NCBI GenBank assembly: GCA_021018815.1
Contig: JAITYX010000003.1
Coordinates: 14,465,501-14,529,500 of the forward strand
DNA length: 64,000 bases
Direction: 5' to 3'
From: Talinum fruticosum
Taxonomy: Eukaryota > Streptophyta > Magnoliopsida > Caryophyllales > Talinaceae
Made by a program: the position numbers and the translations under genes. This document shows positions 1 through 12,002 of this stretch, piece by piece. The notes beneath the pieces are model-generated. The model was not told where the DNA came from and did not search any database. It worked only from the letters and a program-made list of their open reading frames with translations. Numbering within the stretch: the stretch's first letter is position 1; every line of letters begins with the position of its first letter.

Positions 1-820
1 TTCCTTTGGCCTTTTGTCCCATCTTTTGTGCTTCATTATTCTCTTGAAGCCTCTTGCAATGAGTGCCATGGGATCGTCTTCTCGAGTCGGATGAGCTCGG
101 ATTTGCTTCTTTAGATTCCGAGGCTTTCAGTGCTATGTTCTTTTGGAATTGCCCTCAGCATCCTCTTCTTCTAGATGGATTTCGTGTGTTAGAAGCTTTC
201 CGATGAGCTCGTCCGGCTTTAAGAGTGAGAGGTTCTGAGCCTCCTCTACGGCAGTCACCTTCGGACCCCATCTTCTTTTGGGCGGACTTCGAGTATCTTT
301 CTGCACATTTCCTCGCGTGTGATTTTCTTACCCAGAGACTTGAGATTGTTGGTAATCTTAGTAAACCGGATGAACATCTAAGTGATATTTTCTTCCGACT
401 CCATCTTTAGTAGCTCGTATTTATGAAGATATTGACTAATCTTCGCTTGTCCGACCTGGCTTGTACCTTCATAAGTGTTGACCTGTGTATCCCACACTTC
501 TTTTGCCGTGTCGCGAGCGGACACCCGATTGTATTTCTCCGAGCTGATGGCACACATCGGAATGTTCATTGCCTTGAAGTTCTTCCTGAACTTCTCTCGC
601 CTCTGAAGTGAATTCAGCCTTTGTCTTGGGAATGATTCGAATTCCTCTGTCTTCATTGGAATGTAGTTTCCTTGTCGTATGATTTCCCATACATCTTCAT
701 CATGATCCATGAGGAAGTATTGCATAAGCTTCTTCCAAGTGCCCAAAGTTTGATCCTTTGAATTTTGGTGGCCTGTTGGAAGATCTTCCTTCATCGAACT
801 CTCCGGTGTTCTCGAGCCAT
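1..820 (-). pseudogene. Copia element A, gag (5' part)
   Basis: Remnant of a Ty1/copia gag read on the minus strand from an ATG at 820 and running off the left edge. Gag proteins of this class coat the element RNA in cytoplasmic particles. After a short N-terminus shared with the other copies (ending near RPPKFKGSN), the frame shifts into a stretch containing KKLMQYFLMDHDEDVWEII and KNFKAMNIPMCAISSEKYN, typical of the plant copia UBN2/DUF4219-like gag. It then carries the segment found in elements E, G and K (YLHKYELLKMESEENIT). At least two frameshifts separate the pieces. The zinc-knuckle region lies outside the window. The LTR and primer-binding site directly upstream show this is the 5' end of a minus-strand element. 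Identification as copia gag is firm; the clade is not. Confidence 0.85.
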
Positions 821-865
821 TTGATCTTTAGACCATTGGATGGTTAGATCCTTTCTAAAAGGCTA

Positions 866-879
866 GGCTTTGATACCAA
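866..879 (-). promoter_or_regulatory. Element A primer-binding site
   Basis: The minus strand reads TTGGTATCAAAGCC immediately inside the LTR end. It resembles the plant initiator tRNA-Met complement (TGGTATCAGAGCC) with one substitution. It fixes the LTR boundary at 881. Confidence 0.8.
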
Positions 880-880
880 T

Positions 881-2466
881 TGAAGGTTTGCTCTGGGAGA
901 GTCCGAGTCACCCTAGAGGGGGTTGAATAGGGTGAGGAAGAAATCTTGTGGAAATTCAAACTCTTTTGCCAGGTAAAATACGTAATGCGGTTCCGAGTCA
1001 AAACAGAGTCGAAAAGTAGAGACTCGGAAAGACCGAATAGATAGAAATGGCAAGAAAAGCAAATTCTTTAAGACAGATCTGAGTCTAGAATGAACTCGTA
1101 AAGTAAACACTTAGAGATTACGTGGAAACCCTCCTGGGGCGGAAAACCACGGACCGTGTCAATCCGGACACGAAGTCAAATCCACTATTTTGAGGCCACA
1201 AAATACCGTGAACTCGATCGAACCCGAGTTGGTCCCTTAGACAACGCTTTACAAGTTTTCCTAAACTCGAAATTCCCTTATCCGATCTAGTACTTTCTAG
1301 CTGAAATAACCCTTATAGTTAGCGACAACTTAAGCCGAGTTCACCTTTACAGACTTAGTCAAGGGACCTTACAAAGAAAGTAAGAAAGAGTTTGTAACTA
1401 AGTACAAGACCTTACAACTTAGAAGGTAATGAATTACAGAATAGGAGTTGTAAGTAGAAGATTGAGAATGAATACAAAGACTTTACACAAGTACGTATAT
1501 TAACAATAAGTTCTGCAATCTTCAAGTCTTGTGAAGTGGCTTCTATTTATAGATGACCAGGCAGAGTAGCCGTTATCTTCATCTCGCTGACCGAGAGTCC
1601 TCTCGTGACCGTTGATAGAAGCTTTCGAGTTACTCGAAAGTATCCGTTGTAATGTGAACGTTGGACAACAGCTTAACTCTCTTGAAGTCCCAAAACTACT
1701 AGCGGTGTCTTGAGAGATAAGGTGAAAACCACCATTAAGCTTGGTGTCTCAGTTTTCCAAATTTGGAAACAGACAGCTCCGACACTATCTTCCGGAAGTG
1801 GAGCAGAGAAGGTGAAAAGCCATGTCTCGCTGGTGATTTAACGTTTTGAAGCCGGTTACTTTTGTGATTTGAAAAGTGTATCCTCGTTTGAATAACCTAC
1901 AAAAGTAAAGCAATTTTTGTTCTTAAAGTATGAAATACTTTGGTCCAAGATTAGACACGAGATAATAAAATAATTATGATAATTAACCAACTAATTATCC
2001 GAGTCAAAAGAGAAGTGGAATATTCCGAGTCTAATAACTATATAACTCAAAATTCCATCCGACTTAGTCTAAGCGATAGATCAAGATCAGTAAAGAATAT
2101 CGAGTGAGATAACTTGATATAGACTAAGTATGAAACAGACTAGAGGTACCGACTCTAATGAAATAGAGCTTATAATTAGAAGCCGATTCTGAGTGAGATA
2201 AGGTGAAACACTAGTACACTCAATCTGCGATAAATCTGAGTGATGCTTGGACTCGTAACAAAGAATCAATTTTCCGAGTCACTTAAAGAAGCGTAATAAA
2301 CACATGAAGTGCAAGCCGTAGTACTTAGAGAAGATACCATTTCATTCAGAAAAGTTTCTAAAACACGAGAGAATGCCTTGGAATCAAAACTCTATAAATA
2401 CGAGATGGTTATTCCTGATTCATGTAATATAACTCGAAATGCATTGAGCAGATGTCCGAGTCTTCA
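881..2466 (-). repeat. Element A 5' LTR (about 1.59 kb)
   Basis: Minus-strand copia LTR bounded by TGAAG/CTTCA ends (plus strand begins tgaagg, ends gagtcttca). It is collinear with the other LTRs in the window, including the block around the conserved CCACGGACCGTG, the AACGG repeats and the TATA region near 1545. It adjoins gag through the primer-binding site. The five bases on its outer side (2467-2471) read TACCC; the partner duplication is outside the window. It seems to sit inside the LTR of plus-strand element B, because LTR sequence in the opposite orientation follows at once. Confidence 0.88.
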
Positions 2467-2773
2467 TACCCGACTCTTCATGTAGTACTCAAAATGTCTT
2501 AAAGTTAGAATATGAGTCTTGAGAGTCAGCCCTTTGTAATTGAGGATTCAATTAGTGGATTTAACTTGGTGCTTGGATTAGCACCTGTCCGTGGTTTTCT
2601 GCCCCAAAAGGGTTTCCACGTATTTTGAGTGTTTAACTTTATGAGTCCAATCTAGACTCAAAATATATTTCTGTTTCTGTATTGTGCAAAAGAGTTTGAT
2701 CTTTCAAGAAAATTTTCCATCACCCTATTAACCCCCACTAGGGTGACCTAGCCTCTTTTAGATTAGACCTTCA
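2467..2773 (+). repeat. Element B 5' LTR, 3' end only
   Basis: The last roughly 300 bases of a plus-strand copia LTR, recognised by the block around ccgtggttttctgcccc and the terminal accttca, followed by a degenerate primer-binding site (attagtatatgagcct, 2774-2789). The 5' part is missing, presumably displaced by insertion of element A. Confidence 0.8.
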
Positions 2774-2831
2774 ATTAGTATATGAGCCTAGCCTTTCAAG
2801 AAGATCTCACAATTCAAAGGTATAAAGATCA

Positions 2832-3790
2832 ATGGCTCAAAACACTGGAGAGTTTGATGAAGGAAGAGCTCTACAAGAAAGACAAGAAGGACCGGAAAGG
2901 TAAATACTCATCCCCTTCTAAGTTGTCTTTAACCAAGAACTCGGTTGCTTTGAGTATGGCAGAAAAGAGCACATTGTCTAGGACTCGTCCGGAAAGGAAG
3001 AAGGACAGAAATAAGAAAAAGATCATGGTGGCTACCTAGAGTGATGATGACTCGGACGACTTAAAATGTCAAATGGCTCTAACAAAATCGGAAGCTGAAT
3101 CCGAGTCAGATAGTGACAACTCGGATACCGAGGAGACAAGCCCCGAGGAGGTAATTGAATACTTCCTTAAATTCTCCGAAGTTGATTTAGCCATATATTC
3201 TTACTGTGGAAGAAAAGTCCAATTCGACCCTTCTATTTTTAAAGAATAACTTGAATATCTTACTACCGAGAGCAATGTTTTGAAAAATGAGTTAGAAAAC
3301 TTGAGACAAAATTTGAAGGTACTCGAGACCAAGTGCTTAAGATAATGAAACCGAGTCTAAGTCACTCGGAACAGAGAATGAGCAACCGAAAAGAAAGATG
3401 AATGAGTCTCAAGAGTTGGTCTTAAAACTCACTCAAGGTCAGAAAAACCTTGATCTTTTACTAGGCTCTCAGTGTGTCTCATTTAGGAAATAAGGACCCG
3501 GTTACAATGTTGAAGAGGAATCTAATTCCTACTAAGATCTTTTGAAAACCGATTCCGGAACTGTAAGGTTCAGGAAAGCTGAGCATGGTCCTATTCATAA
3601 TAATGAAAGGAGGACTAAGCCTAGACCAATTTACATGAAAAAGCCTTCTCCACGTGTTTACAAAAGAAAGGATTTTCAAAGAAAAGAGATAGACTCGGTT
3701 TTCGAAAAGAAGATTCAGAATTAGATTAGAGCCAAAATTATTCAAATCTGGGTTCCCAAAAGTGGTCTTCCTCAAAGAAAGACCACAGTA
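2832..3790 (+). pseudogene. Copia element B, gag with internal deletion
   Basis: The gag start (ATG 2832, MAQNTGEFDEG) is intact for a dozen codons and then jumps directly to the basic, lysine-rich stretch that precedes the zinc knuckle in other copies (EELYKKDKKDRKGK). The whole UBN2-like core is therefore deleted. The join lies in a word shared by both sides (aaggaagag), suggesting a short-homology deletion. The knuckle is out of frame, and its last cysteine codon TGT is spoiled by a gactgtcc-to-gactcgtcc change. Downstream are the acidic serine-rich segment and the gag end motif IQIWVPK near 3737. No functional Gag could be made. Element D shows an independent, similar gag loss. Confidence 0.8.
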
Positions 3791-3844
3791 AAGACAGATT
3801 ACTAGGTTTGTGAGAGGAAGTGACAAGGGTTAGGTTTTTTTGTC

Positions 3845-6106
3845 TTGCAGGTGACTCTGAAATGGAAGGGTCACCGATACTTAGATATTGGTTGCTCACG
3901 CCACATATTTGGAGATTCAAGAATCTTTTATGAGTTAGAAGACATGAAAGGAGGAAAATTCACATTTGGAGACGATAGTAAAGGCAAGATAGTTAGGATT
4001 GGCCAGATTATTCAAGGAAACAACTCGGCCAGCCCAGTCTACCTTATCAAAAGACTAAAATACAATCTCCTTAACATTTCTCAGCTATGTGACAAAGGCC
4101 AAGTGGTAAGGTTCACTTAGACCAACTGCTACATTTCGATGCAATCACCCAAGAGATAAAGCTCTCAGTGTCCGAGGTCAGGTAACACTTATACTATACC
4201 TCTTTCGGATTCTAGTCCGAATTTATCTTATTTAAAAGCATCTTTAAATGATGATTCATGGACATGAAATTTTGGACTAGGTCATATTAGTATGCATACC
4301 ATTAAGAAACTTGCATCTTATGGATTGGTTAGGGGTTTTCCTAACTGCGCATTTAAGAAAGATAAAATCTATGATGCAGGCACAAAAGGAATTCAAGTCG
4401 GATCATCTTTCAAACCACTCAAATATGTATCTACATCCAAAATACTTGAATTGATTCATATCGATTTGTATGGTGAAATTCTCGTGAAAAGCCTAGGAGG
4501 TAAATCATATGTGCTTGTTATTATTGATGACTATTCACGATTTACCTTGGTGTGTTTTATAAGGAACAAGAATGAAGCCTTCAAAGAGTTTCCTAAGATC
4601 TACAGGAAAATTAAAGTGGAGTCGGACTTTGATTAGAAGGATTCGAACTAACCATGAAAGCGAGTTAATTACTTAGAATTTGTAGACTTTTGTGATAAGA
4701 ATGGCATATCCCATAACTTCTCTACACCAAGAACTCCTCAATAGAATGGAATACTGGAGAGAAAGAACAGAATGCTTGAAGAAATAGGAAGGACAATGAT
4801 GATTGAAAATGATCTACCTTACTATTTCTAAGCTGAAGCAGATCAACACAACAAACTACACACTCAATAGATGCCTCATCGGACCCATTCTGAAGAAAAC
4901 ACCTTATGAGTTATACAAGGGAAAGAAGCCCAATATCTCCTACTTCAGACCATTTAGGTGTAAATGCTTTATGCATAACAATGGTAAGGAACATCCGACT
5001 AAGTTTGATGATATATCGATTAAGGTATATATTTCTATGTTACTCAGCTCATAGTAAAGCTTATCGTGTATTTAACACAAGGACTAACAAAGTGTAATAA
5101 AGCATCCACGTTATCTATGATGAGATTGATGTTGGCATGATAAGTGAATCCACCTTCTCGGATCTCAAGCTCAACGAGAGATGAAGATGAACTTGCTGAA
5201 CTTGCGCTTAGAAAGAGTCAAAATAGAAGAATTGAGACAATTCGGAATGAGGAAACTCAAAACGAGCCAACTCAACAAGAACAAAATCGAGAGCCAGCTT
5301 AGAATGTTGAAGAACAAGCTAATGCAGAGATTCAACAAGATCAACCAAAAGAAGATCAACCTATTCAACCAACAAATTTGGTAAACCAGAGCACAGGTAA
5401 AGCCTTTAAATATGTATCTAATCACCCACTTGAGAACATTTCGGATATCAACAAGTGGGGCGAGATCTCGATCTTCTTTGCATAATCTATGTGCATTTTC
5501 TTCATTCATATCATTAACGTAACCTAAAAATACACCGAAGCCTTAACCGAACTTGAATGGGTAAAGGTCGTGCAAGAAGAGATAAATCAATTTGAAAGAA
5601 ACCAAGTCTAGACAATAACCAAACGACCTTCCGACCACCCAAGTAATAGGAACCAAATGGGTTTTCAAGAACAAACTGGATGAGAAATGGTTAGCAGTTA
5701 GAAATAAAGCTATACCAGGTTGCTTAGGGGTATAACCGAGAAGAAGGAATTGATTGCGGGGAACCTTTGCACCTGTTGCTAGCATTGAGGCAATCAAAAT
5801 TGTTTTAGGATTTCTATCTAGCATGAATATCAAGCTTTATCAAATGGATGTAAAATGTGCATTTCTCAATGGTTATATTCAAGAAGAAATTTATGTTGAG
5901 CAACCCCTAGATTTGAAAACTCATAATTTCAAATCATTTTTTCAAATTACAAAAGGCTTTATATGGTCTTAAACAAGCTCCCAGAGCTTGGTATGAAAGT
6001 CTAAGCAATTTCTTGGTTGATAATGATTTCAAAAGAGGTCAGCTTGATAAAACTCTTTTCACAAAAACAAAGGGGAGTAATTTTCATATCATTCGGATAT
6101 ATGTTG
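3845..6106 (+). pseudogene. Copia element B, pol truncated in reverse transcriptase
   Basis: Broken pol read in pieces. 3845-4120 holds the protease and following segment; the expected active site LDSGCS reads LDIGCS. 4292-4636 holds the pre-integrase and integrase start (MHTIKKLASYGLV; VLVIIDDYSRFT). About 4690-5100 holds the rest of integrase with many stops. 5640-6106 holds reverse transcriptase (QMDVKCAFLNGYIQEEIYVEQ). The frame stops exactly where the catalytic YVDD would be: after codons for IYV the sequence becomes an LTR start (tgaagactcgg, 6107). The second half of RT and RNase H are absent here. Either the 6107 LTR belongs to a later insertion whose far flank is lost, or a deletion joined RT to an LTR. 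Confidence 0.85.
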
Positions 6107-7438
6107 TGAAGACTCGGATTCTACATTTATATCATTCCGAGTACTATCAAAGAATCAACTACAAACTTCATCCCTTCAAAGTTTTGATTGCAAGTCAATT
6201 TGAGTGTTATACAAACCGTTCGACTATTATTGAAACTTTTCCGAGTGTTCCGAAACTACCGCATATGTTTTCATTCGATTCCGACCGACTCGAAAGCACA
6301 CTCTTGTTCATCAATTCGCTCCGATGGTTCCGAGTCACTCGGACATCACTCAGATTTATTGCATAATCAAACATTCACTCTAACTCTTTCAAACTAAGTT
6401 CGACTTCATATTCTAAGATAAAGTGAATTACAACGTTAATTCAACTTTCTAAGTGAGCATGTTTTGACCGAAATATATTTGTCTAGATCAAGTACTCATA
6501 CTCGATATTCTCTTTTATAACTTGATCTTTCTCTAGACTCGACTCGGATGGAATTTGAGTACAATGAATATTAGAATCGGAAAATTCCACTCTTCTAAGA
6601 CTCGGATAATTATGCACTTAATGATCTTAATTAAATTATTATATGTGCCTAATCCCCGACCAAAGTATTTTATACTTTGAGAACAAAAATTGGTTTACTT
6701 TTGTAGGTTATCTAAACGAGGTTATCCTACTTTTTGAATTACAAAAGTAACCGGCTTCAAGCTATCAATTACCAGCAGACAAGACTTTTTCTACTTCGAC
6801 CAACGTCCAAACACTCGTGTTAGGGTTGTCTGTTTCCAAAACTGGAAATCTTCAACGCTAAGCTCAACGGTGGTTTCCACCCTACTTTTCGGACACCACT
6901 AGTGGATTGGGACATCCTAAGGAGTCAAGAGCCATTGCACAACATTCACATCTCAACGGATCTTTTCCGAGCGACTCGAAGAACCTTTATAACGGTCACA
7001 AAGGACTTCTAATAAGAAGATAGTCACAATGGCTAATCCACTTGGTCACCTATAAATAGAAGCCACTTCACAAGACTTGATGATTGTTAAACCCATTGCT
7101 GAAATTATATCCCTTTGTATAATACTCATTCAATCTTCAACTTACAACTCGAGTCCGTACTTAACACTTTTTCCGAGTTGTAAAGTCTTGTAATCAATTA
7201 CACACTCTTTCTTACTCTCTAAGTAAGGTCCCTTGACCGAGTTGTCGGGGTTAGCTCAACTCAATTGTCCCTAGCTGTAAAGGTTACCTCGGTTAGGAAG
7301 TACTAGATCGGATAAGGGAACTTCGAGTCTAGGAAAACTTTGTAAGGAATTATCTAAGGGAGCAATTCTGGTTGAGTCGGTCTACTGTATTTTGTGGATT
7401 CAAAATAGTGGATTTAACCAGGTGCTTGGATTAGCACT
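6107..7438 (+). repeat. Copia LTR, truncated at 3' end (probably 5' LTR of element C)
   Basis: Starts with the family terminus tgaagactcgg and runs collinear with other LTRs. It has a TATA box TATAAATA at 7051-7058 and several AACGG words between about 6950 and 7035 upstream of it. It stops at 7438, within the conserved block that should read on into ccgtggttttctg. An unrelated sequence beginning TGTAACACC replaces the last roughly 120 bases and the primer-binding site. Gag of element C follows that insertion, so I assign this LTR to C, though it also abuts the broken pol of B. Confidence 0.8.
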
Positions 7439-8366
7439 GTGTAACACCTGTAAGAACCACCCTAGGAATATTACATGTCGGGGTTCTCCTAGAGGAACTC
7501 CTAAGGCTACCTAAGATCTCAAGTTGGGGTTAATAACCCTTTCTTAGATTGGCGTAAGCGTGTTTCTAGGTTTTGCAAAGGTTTTTATGAAAATTTCGGC
7601 AGAGTTTCCTCCGTAATATGGCTAATCCCATAGTCTTCAAGCCTTAACCCTACACGAAACACATTCCTAGACTTAACGAGCCATATGCTCGGAGTAACAC
7701 AACACAAACTCAACGAGCCACACGCTCGTAGTTTTCACATAGGGCTTTTATATTCATAATGAAAACTTAAGTTTACATACACCGATATTTACAAGCATGA
7801 AAAACATAAAGTATATAATAAGTTCGAAGAAGTCCTATCCGTTGGTTTGCTTCTTCTAAAAGCCAAAAGTAACTCCGAGGAGTCTTAACTTCGTACTCGA
7901 AATGTTGGTGAGGTCATGAGGTCCACTAGCCCAGTGAGTAACCCAAACCCAACCCCAGTTTCACTTTGCACATTAATTCATTAACAAACACACGTAAGTT
8001 CACAATTCATTCATAACATTTGATTTAGATCATACATGCTTAAGATACGTAAGATACTAAACTTACCAACTTGCCGAGCGGCACATGTGACATCAATTAC
8101 TCATGAATTCAATCAAACATACTTCATTCGTCTTTCTACGCAAGTAAGTCATAGAATCATTCATCATGTAAATTATTCATCATGTAAATCATATCTTCCT
8201 TCTTATCATATTAATTTCTTATGAAATAGGATTCGTTCTTCTTCTCATTCTTCTTCTTGAGTTCAATCATGCATTTCATAAATCATCGATTCATTCTTTA
8301 TTGTTCGTCATGCATGATCATTCGTTTCTTCATATCATAATTCTTTTAAGTCTTCTTAGTTTCGAA
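7439..8366. mobile_element. Unclassified insertion between LTR and gag of element C
   Basis: About 930 bases unlike the copia family, starting TGTAACACCTGTAAG, with no convincing coding frame. The TGTAACACC start and the asparagine-codon-like, ATT/CAT-rich body resemble a Ty3/gypsy LTR, but I see no matching CA end and no clear target duplication; the right limit (about 8366) is set only by where gag similarity resumes. It contains two near copies of an aacgagccacacgctcg-like word (about 7677 and 7717) and a short direct repeat (catcatgtaaat, about 8163 and 8181). Confidence 0.5.
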
Positions 8367-9530
8367 TGGGAACCTCTCTCTAAGGAAGCCCATAACCTCT
8401 CTTTATTAAAGCTGGACGAACTCATTGGGAAGCTACTCACCCATGAGGTCCATCTCGGAGGAAGAGGATGCCCGAGTCAGCACTAAAAGAATATCGAGTC
8501 GAAGGCCTCGAAAGCGAGAGAAGAAAATTTGAGTTCATCAAACCGAGAAGAAGTTCCCATGGCACTTATCGCTCGAGGCTTCAAAAGAATGATGAAGCAC
8601 AAGAGATCGAGTTCTACAAGAAAGATAAGAAGGATAGAAAAGGTAAACACTTTTCCCTTCAAAGTTATCTTTAACTAAGAACTCTAGTTGTTTTGAATGT
8701 GGCAGCAAAGATCACATCGTCAAAGACTCGTCCAAGGAGAAAGAGGGACAGAAAGAAGAAAAAGGCTATGATGGCCACATGGAGTGATGAAGATTCATCT
8801 CGAAGAAGATGAAGACTCGGACGACTCAAAGTGTCCGATGGCACTATCGGACTTAAAAGCTAAATCCGAGTCGGACTCTTACCACTCGGATCATGAGGAA
8901 ACGAATCCTCAGGAGGTAATTGAATATTTACTCAAGTTTTCCAAAGTTGATTTGACTAAATATATTTATACTCCGGAAGAAAAGTCCAATTTTGATTCCT
9001 CTCAATTTAAAAACAACTTGAGACTATCACTTCGAGAGCATCTCTTTGAAAAATAAATTAGAAAAACTAAGACTAACTCTAAGAGAGCTCAACACTAGTA
9101 CTCAAGCTAATGAGACTAAGTTTGAGACACTCGAAGAGAAAATGAGTATTTGAAGCAAAAGCTCAATGAGTCTCAAGAACTTGTTTTAAAGTTTACTCTA
9201 GGACAGAAAAACCTTGACATGCTCTTAGAGTCTCAATGTGTCTCTTTCGTAAAAGAAGAACTTGGTTTTAAGAAAGAGGAGGAATCTAATTCCTACTCAA
9301 ATCTTTCAAAAGGATTCCGAACTATGAAGTTCGAAAAGCCGAGCATGGTCCCATTCATAAGAATGAAAACAGGACTAAGCCCGGACTCAGCTTACTGGAG
9401 AAAAACTTCTCCACCAGTTTATAAAAAGATTTTCAAAAGAAAGAGACACGGACTCAGTTCTCTAAAAGAAAGACTCAAAATTAGACCAAACCCAAAGTTA
9501 TTCAAATCTTAATTCCCGAGAGTCTTCTTC
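8367..9530 (+). pseudogene. Copia element C, gag 3' half
   Basis: C-terminal half of a copia gag, entering at the segment that follows the UBN2-like core (LDELIGKLLTHEVHL around 8410-8460). Then come the basic stretch, the zinc knuckle near 8690-8740 (F-E-C-G visible, last cysteine lost by gactgtcc to gactcgtcc), the acidic Ser/Asp segment with CPMALSDLKAKSESDS, a leucine-rich part (QELVLKFTLGQKNLDMLLESQC) and the gag end near 9500. Frames switch several times. The 5' half is missing, replaced by or lost with the 7439-8366 insertion. Gag of this type binds RNA through the knuckle; this copy could not. Confidence 0.82.
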
Positions 9531-9578
9531 CTTAGAAAAGGACCACAGTAAAGGGAGTTACTGGGTTCATTAGAGGAA

Positions 9579-12002
9579 GTGAGAAAGGTTAGTTCGTTTC
9601 GACTTATAGGTGGCTCGAAAAGAACAAAAGGACACCGGTACTCGAACAGTGGATGCCCACGCCACATGTCGAGAAACCCAAGACTCTTTTCCGACTTAGA
9701 AGAATACAAGGGAGGGAAGGTCACTTTTGGAGATAATAGCAAGGGCAAGATAGTTGGGATAAGAAAGATTGGAAAAGGAGACAATCCGGTAAGCCAAGTT
9801 TACGTTGTTAAGGGATTAAAGTACAATCCGCTCAGCAGCTCTCAATTGTATGACAAAGGTCAAGAGGTAAGATTCACTCGACCAATTGCTATACCTACAC
9901 TATTCCTCTCAAGTAAGAGAGCAGGTAATACCTACACTATTCCTCTCTCGACCCAAGTCAGAATTTATCTTGGTTAAAAGCATCTTTACATGATGATTCT
10001 TGGACATGGCATCATAGACTAGGTCATGTTAGCACGCACACCATTAAGCAAATTACATCTCATGGTTTAGTCGAGGCTTGCCTAATCGTGTATTGAAGAA
10101 AGATATAATATGTGAAGTATGCACAAAAGGGAAATAGGTCGATCATCTTTCAAATCTCTCAAAACTGTTTCCACATCCAAAGTGCGTGCATGAATTGTTG
10201 TATATGGACTTATGTGGTGAAATCCTCGTGAAGAGTCTCCGAGGTAAATCATATGTACTTTTGATTATTGATGACTAGTCACGATTTACCTGGGTGTGTT
10301 TTCTTAAGCATAAAAATGAAGCCTTCAAAGAGTTCAAGAAGCTCTGCAGGAAAATCCAAGTTGAATCTCGGACTCGGATCAAAAGAATTTAAACTAACCA
10401 TGGAAGGGAGTTCGATTACTTAGAATTTGCAGAGTTATGTAATGAGAATGATATCTCCCATAACTTCTCAAGCACCAAGAACTTCTCAACAGAATGGAGT
10501 AGTGGAGAGAAAGAACTAAACTCTTGAAGAAATAGGAAGGACAATGATGATTGAACCTGAGCTACCTTACTATTTCTTGGTTGAGGCAGCCAACACAATA
10601 AACTACACTCCGAACAGATGCCTCATCGGACCCATCTTAAAGAAAATTCCATACGAGCTCTACAAAGGGAAGAAACCCAATATTTCATACTTGAAACCCT
10701 TTGGATATAAGTGTTATGTTCACAACAATGGTAAGGATCACTCGACCAAGTTTTATGCTCTGGTCGGATGAAGGTATTATTCTTGGTTACTCATCTCATA
10801 GTAAAGCATATCATATTTTCAATAAAAGAACTAACAAAGTGGAAGAAAGCATCCATATTGTTTTTGATGAGATTAATAAGGGGAAACCAAGTGAGTCAAC
10901 ATTCTCGGATCTGAAGCTCAGTCGAGAAAATGATCTTGCTGAAGATGAGCCCAGACAGAGTCTAAGAAAAGTCACTCGGAATAAAGTAAGTCGAACACCA
11001 TGACACGTAATGAATTGACTTAAGACCCAGCTTAGAATGCCGGAGGTCAACCGGATGAGCAAGCTCAATCGGATCAGGCCACCGAAGATCAACTAATTCA
11101 ACCTATAAACCATGTGAACCAGAGAACAGGTAAAGCATTCAAATATGCTTCGAGCCACCCACTCGAAAATATCTTGTTTGACATCAACAAGTGGGGTAAG
11201 AACTCATTCCTCTCTATAAAATCTATGTGCATCCACTACATTCATATCATTAACTCGAACCCAGTAATGCACTAGAAGCCCTTAAAGAACCTGAATGGGA
11301 AGAGGCCATGCAAGAGGAGTTTAATCAATTCGAAAGAAACCAAGTTCGGACTCTTACCAAACAACCTTCTAACCACCCAGTCATAGGAACTAAATGGGTT
11401 TCAAGAACAAACTGGATGAAGGTGGGTTGGTAGTCGAAATAAGGCTAGACTTTTGGCTCAAGGTTACAATAAAAAGAAGGAATTGATTGTGGGGAAACCT
11501 TTGCACCGGTAGCTAGAATTGAGGCTATTAGAATCCTTTTGGAATTTGCATCAAGCATGAATATCAAGTTCTATCAAATGGATGTTAAATGTGCTTTTCT
11601 TAATGGTTTCATTAAAGAGGAAGTCTATGTTGAGCAACCCCTTGGATTTGAAAACTCAAAATTTCCAAATCATGTTTTCAAGTTGCAAAAAGCTCTTTAT
11701 GGTCTTAAATAAGCTCCCGGAGCTTGGTATAAAAGACTAATTTCTTGGTTGAAAATGATTTTAGAAGAGGTCAGGTTGACAAGACTTTTTTATAAAAACC
11801 AAAGGGAAAGACTTTCTTATTGCTGAGATCTATGTTGATGATACAATATTTGGAGCTACTAATGAAATTCTCTATCGAGATTTTTCTCGCTTGATGACAC
11901 AGGAATTCCAAATGAGTATGATGGGAGAACTCAACCGCTTCCTTCGTCTACAAATCAAGTAAGACAAAAATGACATCTATGTCCATCAATTAAAGTATAC
12001 CA
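9579..12002 (+). pseudogene. Copia element C, pol part 1 (protease to RT)
   Basis: Protease region 9579-9900: the active-site word is NSGC, so the catalytic Asp is lost; the rest (RLFSDLEEYKGGKVTFGDNS) is well kept. Pre-integrase and integrase occupy 9960-10800, with stops (for example in the DYSRFT stretch near 10278); the integrase C-terminus is near 10544-11003 (NRCLIGPILKKIPYELYKGKKPNISYLKPFG). Reverse transcriptase runs from about 11290 and includes [21 protein letters not shown] and a degraded IYVDD at about 11828. At 12002 the frame is cut by element D. The duplicated TACCA (11998-12002 and 30127-30131) shows that the same gene resumes at 30132. Confidence 0.88.

Noticed and set aside
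3479..3920. Minus-strand frames opposite gag/pol of B
   Set aside because: Antisense to recognisable gag and protease sequence, with no support of their own.
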